Origin: Plumapathes pennacea
Lineage: Eukaryota > Cnidaria > Anthozoa > Antipatharia > Myriopathidae
NCBI GenBank assembly: GCA_964036295.1
Contig: OZ038462.1
Location: 14,849,264-14,913,263, forward strand
Reading direction: 5' to 3'
Length of the DNA: 64,000 nucleotides
Below are positions 53,890-64,000 of the stretch, one piece after another. A program made the translations under genes and the position numbers. The notes under the pieces are model-generated. The model searched no databases. It had not been told where the DNA came from and was given only the letters and a program-made list of their open reading frames with translations. Position 1 is the stretch's first letter, and every line of letters starts with the position of its first letter.

Positions 53890-55722
53890 CAAGAGGGACG
53901 TGGAGAGGCATCTAAATGGAGAAGAGCATCAGAAGAATGCAAGAGTACTGTCAGCCAATGAATGCCTACTTTGCTGGAGACCGAAGTGATCGAGAAAAAG
54001 TCATGAATGCTGAAGTGTTATTCACCGGTTACATTTTGGAGCATAATCTGCCCTTTGAAGCTTCAAGTGATGCAGGTCCCCTAGTCCGGAAAATGTTTCC
54101 GGCTAGCAAGATTGCACAGAAGTATGGATGCGCAGCTACCAAGACTGCAACAATAGTAAACTATGCAATGGCCCCAGAAATGCTCTGGTTGTGGACTACT
54201 TAAAAAAGGAACCTTTTAGTCTAGCTGTTGATGGAAGTTCTGACACTGGGACTGAAAGCCTTTATCCCATGGCCATTCGCATATTTGGCATAGACAGGAG
54301 TGGCAATCAGGTTTTGGTACATGTGTCTTGTATCCGACTGCAGTGCAAGGGGCATACTTGACCAAATCAGCCTCGCCTTTGAACAGTACAGCATTCCATG
54401 GGAAAATGCTATTGGGCTAAGCCTGGACAATGCATCGGAAATATGGGAAAGCACAAGGGCTTATTCACGCATTTTGAAAAGAAAAACATTGGTATCTATA
54501 CTGCTGGTTGCCCATGTCATATGGTGCACAATATTGCTGGCCATGCTGCCAAGGTGTTTGCACATGAGTCAGGCTTTGTTGTCTCCGACTTTCTGGTGGA
54601 CGTACTTTATTATTTTGAGAACAGCACCAAGTGACAAGCCTCCCTCAAGAAGTTGTGTAACTTCTGCGACCAAGACAACAGAAAGATCTTGAAGTATTGT
54701 GCTACCAGATGGCTGAGTAAAGAACATGTATTCAGCGGGTGCTACAGCAATACCCTAGCCTAAAGAGCTACTTTGCCAGTCGAAAACCAGTCAAATCAGA
54801 TCAAAGGCTTCTCCGTCTTCAGAAATACTTTGAAGACCCTCTTACAGAAATTTATCTTCTATTTTACCAGTCCATCCTGCCCTTGTTTTCTTCACTTTTC
54901 TTCAGTTTCAAGAGCCGAAAATACACGTCATGAGAAAAGAACTAGTCAGCTTCATCGAAAAATTGCTCAGCAGATTCCTACAGGTTAGTGCAATCAAGGA
55001 CGTACCTATAGCTGAAGCTGACATGCAAGACTGCAACAGTTTTCTTGATGACAGGACAATCATGATCGGATTCTCCACACGGCAGGCAATCAACAGCAAA
55101 AACCTCTTACCCTCAGAGGTGGCAACTGTTCGATGTTGCAGAAGCTTCTTTGTTGCAGCTTATGAGAATTCAGTGTCACGCCTACCCCTTGCTGAGGAAG
55201 TGCTGAAGCATGCTGAAGTCCTACAGATTGAGAACAGGTAAAGGGCAAGCTTTGACAGCATTGTCTACTTTGTGGAAAGGTTCCCCACATTAAAAGCCAA
55301 GTTGACTCATGGGAAGATGGACAAGCTGTATGACCAGTTTACCTCATACCAGCTTCTGCCAGACAGTGTTGTCAATAGCAGACTGCGAGTTGACCAAGCA
55401 TGGTGTAGCCTTAATCAGCTGACACAAGAAGATGGGATTGCAAGGTCTGACTTGCTGTTTTAGGTTGCAAAACACATTTTGGTCTTGCCTCACAGCAATG
55501 CTGAAGAAAATTTTTTCAACTGTTTCAAAAAACAAGACAAAATTCAGAGCTGGTCTTTCGAACCAAACTACTCTGTCGAATGTCTGCTGAAACTCCTTGC
55601 CAAACATTTGTTTCTTCCAAGACTTTTTTTGAGAAGACAAAAGTTGCAGCAAATGCATGTAACACTGACCACAGCAACTCCTAAGTTTATACATACAGCA
55701 TTGATTTTGAAAAGAAAATAAT
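53890..55722 (+). pseudogene. hAT-like transposase, heavily frameshifted
   Basis: Pieces in successive frames: KVMNAEVLFTGYILEHNLPF and VRKMFPASKIAQKYGCAATK (53916 on), SLAVDGSSDTGTESLYPMAI (54205), CSARGILDQISLAFEQYSIP (54350), GIYTAGCPCHMVHNIAGHAA (54490), YPSLKSYFASRKPVKSDQRL (54745), then the C-terminal dimerisation region with VLPHSNAEENFFNCFKKQDK (55485), which is the hAT C-terminal signature in altered form. At least six frame changes and several stops are needed. The DNA-binding N-terminus is not visible. It lies immediately to the right of the 52316-53626 element but outside its ends. Confidence 0.7.
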
Positions 55723-55868
55723 TATTTACAAAAAAGGCTACCGCATTTTAGAATAATCTGTATCACTGAAAATTACAAGTGGTAGTTTATGTTCTTAATC
55801 CTTCTTTGACTTCTCTGTTCGATGCAAACAAATTTATTTACGTTTTACTATAATAGAAAAAGAATTTC

Positions 55869-55912
<44 letters not shown>

Positions 55913-55945
55913 AAATAAAACAGTAAATATATATATATATATTAT
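55869..55945. repeat. (AAT)n then (AT)n microsatellites
   Basis: About 12 AAT units (55869-55905), AAAT-like variants, then about 10 AT units (55926-55945). They lie at the 3' side of the minus-strand LINE fragment and may be its simple-repeat tail. Confidence 0.85.
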
Positions 55946-56442
55946 ATACATATATACAGAAAAAATATAAGTAGATAAATAGAATAATAATAGGTTCTAG
56001 CAAAGAGGGGATAATATCTATCTATTTCTTGTGTTTTTTGACTTGAAATTATCGTGGGTGTTTCAATATACGAATCTTCGTTTTTAAAGATGTCAAACAG
56101 CTCTTTTAGTTCGCATTTGAATGCCTTTTTTGATAGTTCTTTTAGGTAATTGGGTATCTCATTCCAAATCTTGGCACCAACTCGCGATAAAGCATCTTTT
56201 TGAACGTCAAGTCTCGATCTTTTTATATAAAAATTTTCAGATGTTGATGATCGTGTGTTATAAGAATGAATTCTTGATGTTCTGGAAAACAAATTTAAAA
56301 TGTTTGTTGGTGCAATATTATTACTAACATCGTGCATTAAGTTGCAAACAGATTCGTAATATAAAAAGTTTAGTGGTAAGTTTTGGCATTGACAAATAAA
56401 GGTATTGCAGCCACTAGTAGAAAATCCATCCAGAACAAACAA
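55869..56442 (-). pseudogene. Non-LTR retrotransposon (LINE) 3' end, 5'-truncated
   Basis: A 166-residue minus frame carries the conserved C-terminal tail of CR1/L2/Jockey-like reverse transcriptases: CNLMHDVSNNIAPTNILNLF, SYNTRSSTSENFYIKRSRLD and GAKIWNEIPNYLKELSKKAF. Nothing upstream (endonuclease, RT core) is present. The simple-repeat tail on its 3' side fits a 5'-truncated insertion. Confidence 0.75.
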
Positions 56443-56603
56443 ACACTTTTAACAGTCAAAGTTCTCTTGAAATATTTAACAACATAGTCAAGCTTTGTTG
56501 AATAATTTCTAAATTATGAACTGACTCAGCTATCAGTACTATTGTTGTGTAGTTCAGCTGTTTGGCTGCCACTAGTAGAAAATCCATCCAGAACAAACAT
56601 AAA
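56408..56603. repeat. Direct repeat of about 38 bp, 156 bp apart
   Basis: GCCACTAGTAGAAAATCCATCCAG..AACAAACA occurs at about 56410-56441 and again at about 56567-56598. One copy is at the 5' truncation point of the LINE fragment, so it could be a target duplication or a local slippage event. Confidence 0.7.
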
Positions 56604-56785
56604 GTAAAACACAGACATCTCAAATCAAAGGTAAAATCCCGAGGCAAGCAGAATGCACAATGACTGGATGCATGTGTGAACAGCTGGCTATCTAAGTCAC
56701 ATTAACCTAAAAAAGTCCAAATGTGCTAAAAAATGATGCCCTCTGCCGACTGTCCTGATGTTGGGATGGGATGGTGGAGAATTTG

Positions 56786-57034
56786 TCACTTTGCAGCTAA
56801 AATCTTAAATGTGTTCTCAATGACACAGCGTGCTCTGGAAAGGCGGTAATTGAAGATCCTCTCATCTTCCGTCAAGTTCTGACCAGGATAGGGACGCTGC
56901 ATCGTTGATTTCAGGGCAAATGCCTCATCTCCCAAAGTGGCATTGGAAAAACAAGAATACCATCTCTGGGTGCTGGATTCCAAGCTTGAACAGCTTATCC
57001 AAAATTTGATTTGGGCCAATTGAAATCCCATCAT
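56786..57034 (-). pseudogene. Harbinger (DDE_Tnp_4) transposase C-terminal fragment
   Basis: The 82-residue frame contains [20 protein letters not shown] (region of the second Asp), [20 protein letters not shown] and [15 protein letters not shown] (catalytic Glu). It differs from both other Harbinger transposases in the window (40090-49896 and 61970-62230). Repeated GCTTATGCTTGC/TTATGCTCATGC strings at 57075-57140 could be its terminal region. Confidence 0.75.
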
Positions 57035-57150
57035 AAAATCAAAATGTGATCATAATGTGCCTGTGTACGTTGTCTTATGCTTATGCTTGCTGCACGTGTG
57101 AACGTCTTTATGCTCATGCTTATACTTGTGCTTATGTCATTTCTATGACT

Positions 57151-58029
57151 GACAGGTGAAACATTCGCTGGTCTCAAGATAGAGACAGTTCGGTGTTTTG
57201 ATTTGTAGTTGACATTGCAAGTGTATTACTTTTTCAATATGCACTGGTTTGCTAAGACACTGTAGTGATACGAATAAATCACAGATAGCTCTGGGAAAAT
57301 GCTGGAAACGGCATTTCCGAGCCTCTAGATTTCAAAATCTTCTGGGGAACCCCATACCCTCAGACCCCCCTAGCAGCTGGCACCAACAGTACTTGCTCCA
57401 CATCCACCAAGGCCCCTCACTTATTTTGCCCTTGCTACGGCACTGCGATACAAGAGGGAATGTCTCTGAGGGACTGAACCAAGGCAATCTTTAAGAAATA
57501 TGGCTTTACAGGTGTTGCAGTCGCTGCTGCTGTAGGAACCGTAATTGCTTGTGACGACACAAGCTTTAAAATGGAACGATTTTTTTTTTCTGGGTTACAA
57601 ATCTGCATGCGGTGATTGGTTCATATTATCATGTGATTTGTGATGACGTTGTGATCAAGTGACTTGGCGGGCCAGCAGTTTCGCCATTTTGAAGACAGCA
57701 AGTTGCTTGCCTTAGTTGGCTCAGTGGATTATTTTATGGACCGCTCATCTTACTTACAAACGCATACGCCGGCTGCGGTAGACCCATACTAAATTTCATT
57801 GAGCGGTTTTGGCTTGGGTCGGTCCGTTCAGCCTCAAAAGCCATATTGAAAGCCATGAAAGCAAATGCAATGAACTTATCAATGAACTGCATAACTATGC
57901 ACAACTGTACAGAAATGTACGAAGAATCTGATATCCAGAACCTTGAGAACTTGAAGGAACAAGCTGAACGAAGGCACTCGAGATACAAAGACGAGAACCT
58001 GTGTAAAGACGGCAATTCTTGACAAGCGC
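57151..58029. other. Spacer; possible unanchored open frame
   Basis: From about 57790 to 58022 one plus frame is open (FWLGSVRSASKAILKAMKAN.. to DENLCKDGNS) without recognised motif or defined start. Nothing else is supported. Confidence 0.35.
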
Positions 58030-58602
58030 TTGATAGCGGATTATATGGAACTGTTTAGTATGAGGGTGAACTTGAAGGTACTTTGTATTCTTTTACTTTG
58101 TATTATTCTTGCTGATACAAGTAAAGAGTCAGAAAATCTGACTTTTGTTTGGGATCAAAATTTCACTCTGCTGTACATTTATGTTGTTGTTGCGACATTT
58201 TGGCTCGGTGTCATGAAGGTCAAACAATCAGTGGAACAGATGGCATTATTATTTGAAAATTGGGAAATGGCTGAGGAAAAAGTGACCATTGGTAGATCTC
58301 GCTTCGCTCAGTTTTATTGCATTCCCACAAATGTTTATGTGAAAGAAAACCGAAGTCCTCCAAGACAAAGTTGTGAGCCAAGCCACGTACCCTTGAATAA
58401 CTTTTCACACATTTTGAACAAGAGTAGAAAAAGCAGGCGACTAATACAAGAATACATTTCAAAGAATGTCCCAAAGTCGTCAAAAGTTCATGATTATACC
58501 CGAGCTTACGTACTTCGCAATGCTAATGCGTTCCGTGAACGTGCATGTAAACAACATGGAAACAATAAAAAGCCACAGATGGAAATGGAAAGAGAAAATT
58601 AG
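58030..58602 (+). CDS. Unrecognised 190-residue open frame with two hydrophobic segments
   Basis: The open frame starts MIADYMELFSMRVNL. Two hydrophobic stretches, LKVLCILLLCIILADTS (about residues 15-31) and LLYIYVVVATFWLGVMKV (about 46-64), could be a signal anchor and a membrane helix. The rest is basic (KSRKSRRLIQEYISKNVPKS, KKPQMEMEREN). No family is recognised. The frame length is above chance for this AT-rich DNA, but coding status is uncertain. Confidence 0.3.
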   Translation: MIADYMELFSMRVNLKVLCILLLCIILADTSKESENLTFVWDQNFTLLYIYVVVATFWLGVMKVKQSVEQMALLFENWEMAEEKVTIGRSRFAQFYCIPTNVYVKENRSPPRQSCEPSHVPLNNFSHILNKSRKSRRLIQEYISKNVPKSSKVHDYTRAYVLRNANAFRERACKQHGNNKKPQMEMEREN

Positions 58603-60667
58603 GATCAATAAACCATCGCTGCGAGAAAGCTAGAAGCTCAAAAAGAAGATTGCCGAGGTGCAAAGATACGTTTGTATTTCAAAATGTGTTAAAAAACAGG
58701 CATTGCAAGATCAGACATATTCAGAGATCAAAATCACAGAACCAAGTACAATGGGTTTTCTCTGTCAAGGGATATAGAAAAAAATTCCAGTCCTTCAGTT
58801 GTTGATCCAAACAAAATGATCATCGGTTGGCTTTCTGGATGCACGGAAGCCATACATTAAGAGCGATTTTGGCTTGCATTGTTTTTAAGCGTCGGAAGAC
58901 TTGAAAATAGCCGTACACAAATGCTTGATGTGTTACCAGCGGGACCCCCGTAAAGTACGAAGAGTTGTGTTTTGCAAATGCTCGATTATAGATACCGCTT
59001 CAACCAATGTATCTGTGTTCTGAGCAATATTTGTGTGAAAGAACATCGAATAAGTAGTAGAAGACGTGTCGAAACTTGATAGAACTTCAACTTTTCCCTG
59101 CGGGCAGAGTGTCTCCCTTTGTCAGAAACTCTGCGGCTTTGTGTAACGCGCGGCATATACAAACAGTCGGCGTTTAACTTCGTTTTGCGTGCAGTAAAGG
59201 TTCTTCGTTTATTGTCTGAGGATATTGAATTAGTAATAGGTTTGAGGCAAATATCACACAAGATTAAGATACAAGATCTGTCAATGAAATGTCACGAGCA
59301 TAATATCATAGAACGGGGAATCCCGAATCATCAGCTACTTAGCTTTCACTCACGCCGCTTTAACAAAAGCAGGAAAGACCGGCAGGCGATTACATAGAGA
59401 ATATTTGTCACTGAATACCTCGAAGTCTTCAAAAGCTCAAGGTTGATATCCGACTATCCGAGCTGTAATGTTCACTCCACAAGCCCGTGATGCATGCCTT
59501 TGTTGTCACGGTATTCAAACGTCTGCAGCTTCTGATAGAGATTAATTTCGTATCGACCCAGAATATTAGTGATCAGACTTGTACATGTAGGATGCATGAC
59601 GTCTGAGATGGCTTTTTCATACGAAGTAATTTCATCATGGGAAGTGTCATGTTTTAATGTGCTACAGAGATAAGTCTGAAAGCTTTCAATTACAGCTACT
59701 TGAACATGATGGGAAGATGAGATAAGGCTATTACGCTGTCTTACAGCTATTTAAGATGTCGGGTATTCCCCAGTCAATCCCATTACAAAATGACAACACA
59801 GTTCCTCCACAAAACATGTCAGCTTGAAAATTCACTCAACAAGGTTGCCAGGTTGTATAGCAAGCGTCACACAAGTATTGTCACGTGCATCAGAAAGCAA
59901 TGAAAACTGGGTTGTTGCAAACGAAGAATATTCCTACGGGGCCTTCGATAATTGTTTTCTCTCAATTATTATAATACACTTTTTCGTGAATATCTGTTTG
60001 ACCGAAATTAGAAGAAAACAGGGCAAGAAAAATAAAGGGAGCTCTTGGATCCGTCATGTGCAAAAACTGACTCGGCTATAATATCTTTTGCATATAAATG
60101 CACGACAAAAGTTCCTCTCCCGGGACCCCGCGAGTCTCTATTCATTGTACTAATGACGTCACAAGCGCACTGGCCACGGGCCTGTCTTGTTAATGTCTCA
60201 AAATTGGGTTCACAAGTGTCACAAAGGGCGTTTGGAACACATTAAAAGATATTGGTAAAAAGCTTGGCCAAATCTTACCTATAAAGGTTTGGGCTATCGC
60301 TACCTTTGTTTTCAAAACAGCGGGACAAGCTGTTGGATTCTTAGCAAAAAATACCTGACTTTTAGTTGCTGCTGTAGTAGTTTACTTTGTCAAAAAAAAA
60401 TTAAAAACAAGAAAAATTAGATAAAATCATGTCAACCATCCTAACAATTTGGACAGCAACAGCAGTTAGTCTTAGCCAAAAGGAGTAGGGGCCTATCCGC
60501 ACTGGCAAAAAAATCTTCATTCAGACAAATTTTGGGTCATTGCCTGCATTTTACAAGTGCGGAGGGTTTGTCGTGACACGACAATTTTTTATCGAAGTGG
60601 ACAAATCTTCAAACACACAGCCGACAAAATTTGCCCTGGGTAAAAACTGGACAAAATCAACAAAATC
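58603..60667. other. Spacer with no recognised feature
   Basis: No convincing gene, inverted repeat or RNA gene was seen in these 2 kb. Short frames at 58986-59261, 59119-59397 and 59824-60245 show no motif. Confidence 0.5.
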
Positions 60668-60751
60668 GTGATGACTTGTCAATCACTTGTCATAAAAGCA
60701 ATTATTTCGTTCCATTGGCGTCTCGGGTTACAAATGCACTGTGAATTCAAG

Positions 60752-61682
60752 ATGAATCCCGGCGGTTGGAACTTAAATCCAATTGCAAACATTGCCCGTC
60801 TTCCTTATGCACCGACTGAATCCGTAACCCCCTGGAACGTCGCACCTTTCGACGACCATTTCAGCTGTTTAACTGGTTCGAGTTATGGCAATGTATTGAT
60901 TTCCCAGCCACGTTTTCAATCTGACGAAACAGAAGAGGTTGCACAATCGTCTGAGACACAAAGCAAAGAAAAAAGGTAAAGAGCCTTACCAGAAATGGAC
61001 AAGCGAGGAGCAGGATTTCCTTGTTGATCTATGGGCCGAAAAACATAAGCAAATGGAAAGTAAGGATGCAAGGAAGGTCTGGCAGGAAATATGCAAAGAG
61101 ATGGAGCTGAATTTCAGTGTAAAGACAACAGTCGAGAAATGTCAGCACAAGATCAAGTACCTTATTGATAAGTACAAGGATGCGAAATCATGGAATCGAA
61201 GTCAAACTGGGGGTCACATGCAAAAATCGGTCTTTTACAACAAAATAGATCGTGTTCTTGGGACAAGAGATATTGTGACCCTGAAGCACGTAGTCAAAGC
61301 AGGGTCACACACTGCTCCTCTGAGCCAAAATTCGCCTCCTTCAAGTACTGAATGCAGAGCACAGCCAAGCAGTGGAACCCCAAGTCCTCAGCAAAGCACT
61401 AGTGCTGCCAGTGGGACCAGTAGCAGCGTTGAAATGTCTGATGTTGAATCCCGACCCAGCAAGCTGAGAGAAAGAAAGCAAGCACGGACAATGAAAAGGA
61501 AACTGCCAGAAGATGGGGGAGAGGAGACAACTTCGCTCAAGAAGAGCATTTAATCTATGGAAAAGCAAGGTGAAAAACTCACCGAGATTGTACAAGGCTT
61601 TCAAAAAACCCAAAGCAAGCAACTTGAAATGATGACATCTTTCATGGGCTCTCTTCTTCAAGCCATAAAAGACAAACAATAG
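60752..61682 (+). pseudogene. Harbinger accessory MYB/SANT-like protein, two breaks
   Basis: It starts MNPGGWNLNPIANIARLPYA. An A-run at about 60965-60975 shifts the frame, after which the MYB-like DNA-binding domain is clear: GKEPYQKWTSEEQDFLVDLW, WAEKHKQMESKDARKVWQEI, KTTVEKCQHKIKYLIDKYKD, NRSQTGGHMQKSVFYNKIDR. A Ser/Thr/Pro linker and a basic patch follow. TAA at 61551-61553 interrupts the C-terminal coiled coil (GEKLTEIVQGFQKTQSKQLE). In Harbinger elements this protein helps the transposase bind the ends and enter the nucleus. A matching transposase tail lies convergently at 61970-62230. Confidence 0.8.
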
Positions 61683-61969
61683 ACCACTTTCTTGCGGTTG
61701 ACTTTTTATTGAAAGAAACTGATCAGTTTGTTACAGTTTTTATAGTTAATCACATGGTTGGATTGAGTTTACCGTTTTGCAATGCTTTACTCTTGTAAAA
61801 GAATAGTTATAATAGATTGCAATATTTCTCAATAAAAAGAGCTGATCCGGCAGTGTCAACTAATTTTAACTTGACTCCGTCCAGTGGAGATTTTCTCATG
61901 GTTTATTAGGGTGAATTTCTCTTGGAATTGATTGCAGAAGAAGATAATTGATCAAATGTTATGTTCAGT

Positions 61970-62230
61970 TTATGCATTTGCAATGTACTCTCTTAATACA
62001 TTTTGGACATCATCTCCATCCCTTATAACATCATTGTTGCCTTCGTGACCTTGATCTCAAAGATCAACATTCTCATCCTCATTCCAGTCGTCGTGATTCA
62101 ATAGACAAGTTGTGAAGAACTGCACAAGCAACAGCAATTTTGTTGGCAAATGAAATCTTGCTATCCAGGCGTTTTCCAAGTATACGCCAGCGGTTTTTCA
62201 GCATCCCAAAAGCGCACTCAGCAGCATGGC
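61970..62230 (-). pseudogene. Harbinger transposase C-terminal end
   Basis: The minus frame reads ECAFGMLKNRWRILGKRLDS (catalytic Glu region), FANKIAVACAVLHNLSIESR, then after a small frame change an acidic tail (WNEDENVDL*DQGHEGN) with an in-frame TGA and a final DVQNVLREYIANA. Upstream coding is absent, replaced from about 62250 by the unclassified multicopy family, so the Harbinger copy was truncated there. Confidence 0.75.
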
Positions 62231-62249
62231 ATAGCTATACTTGGGCTCG

Positions 62250-63620
62250 GGTTCTGAAGAGCTTTCTCCATGACCACCAGTCTAAAAAAGAAAACCAAAA
62301 CGACTCGAATTAATGTGATGTCATGCCCTTTACCCAGGATAGTTCCCTATAACAAACCAATTACGTTTGTAAATGGAGTTGAAATAGCTACCCTGAACAG
62401 TGTTAGAGAAAGGTTTTGTTCTGATTTCGAGAAGGAAGAACAGGTTGATGGTTGCTACGGAAATTTGACAGAATGCCTTGTCAGATTAGCTCCCTTCTAC
62501 TTGACTACATTGAAAGCTGAAGATCTTGAATGGTTTAGGGAGCCAAACCCCCTTATAAAGTTGCTATTGGTGGGGAAGGAACACCTATGGGTAAACACGA
62601 CCAGTCATGTGCCCAGCTTGTCAGTTTCTTGAATGTTCGTCACAGGGTTTTGAGTAATGAAGATAACTTTCTAGCCTTTGATCGTAACTGCTCTTAGCAA
62701 AACACTGCTGCTAAGAGGTATATTGCCATGATTCTAAACAAATTGAGCAAATAGAGAAGATCTCAATTACTATCAATGAAACTATTATCAAGTTCAAGTT
62801 TTCTGAGCTCCCTAATGAACTCAAAATCACAGCTTTTCTTGGAGGGAAACTCACAAACAGTGCTAAGTATTTTTCAGCCTTAGCTAACATTTCTTCTGAT
62901 GACAAGTGTGATGTTAGTAAAACATTTGGCTCAGAGCCCCACAATAACTTCAGACCATTGAGTTATAATCAAAGTATAGCTAAGAAAGTTAATTCTTTCA
63001 AAGACAAGATAAACAAGAAGCAGTTATCCAAGAAAACCAAACGCAGCAAAGTAGCAGTGTATTACTTCAAACAAGAGAAGGCAGGAATTGGAACCACCAA
63101 TTGGCAAACTCATTGACAGAGCAGATGTGGACCCCCTCCATTTGAAGAATAATACATGCCAACTGATTCACAAAGAGGTGCCACATGAAGCAATTTAGAA
63201 GTCCACCCTTGGAAGTCATGTTAAGAATTTCAGCGAGGTTCCAAGGGGTTCTCCATTTTCTGAGTTTCTTCATGCACTCACAGCTAAATGCCAGCTTTCT
63301 TGCCTTGCAGACAAAGTCATCAGATGGTTTTATGAAACTAACGAAAATGGGAAACATTTGGAATATAGTCTCTGATAGATCCTGGACCATGACAAGGCAC
63401 TTCTCGCAAGAAGCTAATTTCCCCCAAAAAAGCCTTGTTACAATAATCTCAACAATTATATCCCTACAAAGGACAGGTACAATCCCAACAGAGTGACCTG
63501 TGACACTTCTTTCTGCTACTGTGGTTTTTCTACACAAGGTGTCGAGCGCAAGTGCTTATTGTTCACATCCGTACAGGCAGGCCCTTCAGTCATCATGTCA
63601 GTCAAGAAAGCTGGCAGTTG
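62250..63620 (+). pseudogene. Unclassified multicopy gene, copy 2, more decayed
   Basis: The same order of blocks as 27706-30602 is present with different wording: INVMSCPLPRIVPYNKPITF (62300), FEKEEQVDGCYGNLTECLVR, then frame-hopping IKFKFSELPNELKITAFLGG, KLTNSAKYFSALANISSDDK (about 62790-62900), SIAKKVNSFKDKINKKQLSK, VIRWFYETNENGKHLEYSL (63320) and SFCYCGFSTQGVERKCLLF (63510). Multiple stops and frame changes are present, and exon 1 is missing. It starts immediately beside the truncated Harbinger transposase. Confidence 0.65.
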
Positions 63621-64000
63621 ACAAAAATCTGCTGTAATACATTAAACCCGCAGGAAACTATATTTGACAGGCACTCTTAATGCATTTTAACATGCAATGC
63701 TTATAATAATGGGAACTAGGAAACCTCATCGTTTTAAACAGATGCTCATTATAAAAATAGGTATGCAATGCGTACATGGTTGGACATGCATATTAGCTTA
63801 TTAAGAATGACAAGTTCTGTAGTCATCTCCTGATCATTTATTTGAAACAATATAAAAACAACAACAACAAAAACTAGTTACAACAGGACCTGGGTTTGTC
63901 TCAACATCATTGGCAAGCCAAATTCAGGGATATAGAAGCAGTACAAAAAAATCTGTGTAAGCCAGAGACAACTAGACTGGCCTTGCCAGTGAGCTCGTGG
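63621..64000. other. Spacer with no recognised feature
   Basis: AT-rich, with a short CAACAACAACAA run near 63858-63870. Nothing further is supported. Confidence 0.5.

Noticed and set aside
55869-55945. Possible origin or AT-rich regulatory element
   Set aside because: A simple (AAT)n/(AT)n microsatellite at the tail side of a LINE fragment explains it.
1-64000. tRNA or rRNA genes
   Set aside because: I scanned by eye for T-loop-like GGTTCGA..C and paired acceptor stems and found no candidate with both. A covariance-model scan would be needed to exclude them.

Overview
This window looks like intergenic, repeat-packed DNA from an animal nuclear genome. It has spliced genes with ordinary GT..AG introns and AT-rich spacers, no bacterial gene organisation, and dozens of interrupted mobile-element genes. 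The particular protein families, and two copies of a short inverted-repeat sequence of the type 'GAGCGGTTTTCGGATGACT..TTGGTTTTGC', are ones I associate with anthozoan cnidarians, most likely a stony coral. That assignment is recall-based and was not tested by a search. I see no gene I can confidently call a conserved single-copy host gene.

Layout. 1-3.7 kb is the left-running body of a Ty3/Gypsy-like LTR retrotransposon (gag, protease, RT, RNase H and the integrase zinc-binding part, cut by the window edge). 4.4-9.0 kb is a broken multi-exon gene of a cnidarian multicopy family whose last exon contains a 591-bp in-frame tandem duplication. 9.8-17.9 kb is an ISL2EU-type DNA transposon (DDE transposase on +, SAP-SWIM-YqaJ nuclease on -). 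It was split by a second, structurally complete 4.36-kb transposon at 11040-15398. That inner element has about 315-bp terminal inverted repeats, a perfect 6-bp target duplication, a spliced integrase-fold (rve) transposase and an apparently intact alpha-kinase gene as cargo. 19.4-25.4 kb repeats the same convergent arrangement in decayed form: a spliced HECT E3 ligase gene facing a second, different rve transposase, itself interrupted by a TA-target inverted-repeat element.

25.4-39 kb holds palindromic DNA, one copy of an unclassified multicopy gene (a second decayed copy is at 62.3-63.6 kb), an inverted duplication, an OTU-protease/transposase-like pseudogene and an unrecognised spliced gene with an acidic repeat. 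39.4-50 kb is a second nest: a tyrosine-recombinase (DIRS-like) fragment, then a Harbinger transposase gene split exactly by an LTR retrotransposon (LTRs 40588-40721 and 49308-49439, target duplication GATCC). That retrotransposon's pol is in turn interrupted by a cnidarian-family gene and by a 1.3-kb element carrying TACCGACCAC repeats and histone-type 3' stem-loops. 52-64 kb holds an inverted-repeat element with a 25-C run, a hAT-like transposase pseudogene, a LINE 3' fragment, Harbinger fragments (MYB-like partner gene and transposase pieces) and the second copy of the unclassified family.

Most coding regions are decayed. The exceptions are the two genes of the 11040-15398 element: one is uninterrupted over its whole length and the other has four exons with consistent phases. 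This element, a DNA transposon carrying an alpha-kinase, is the most interesting system in the window.
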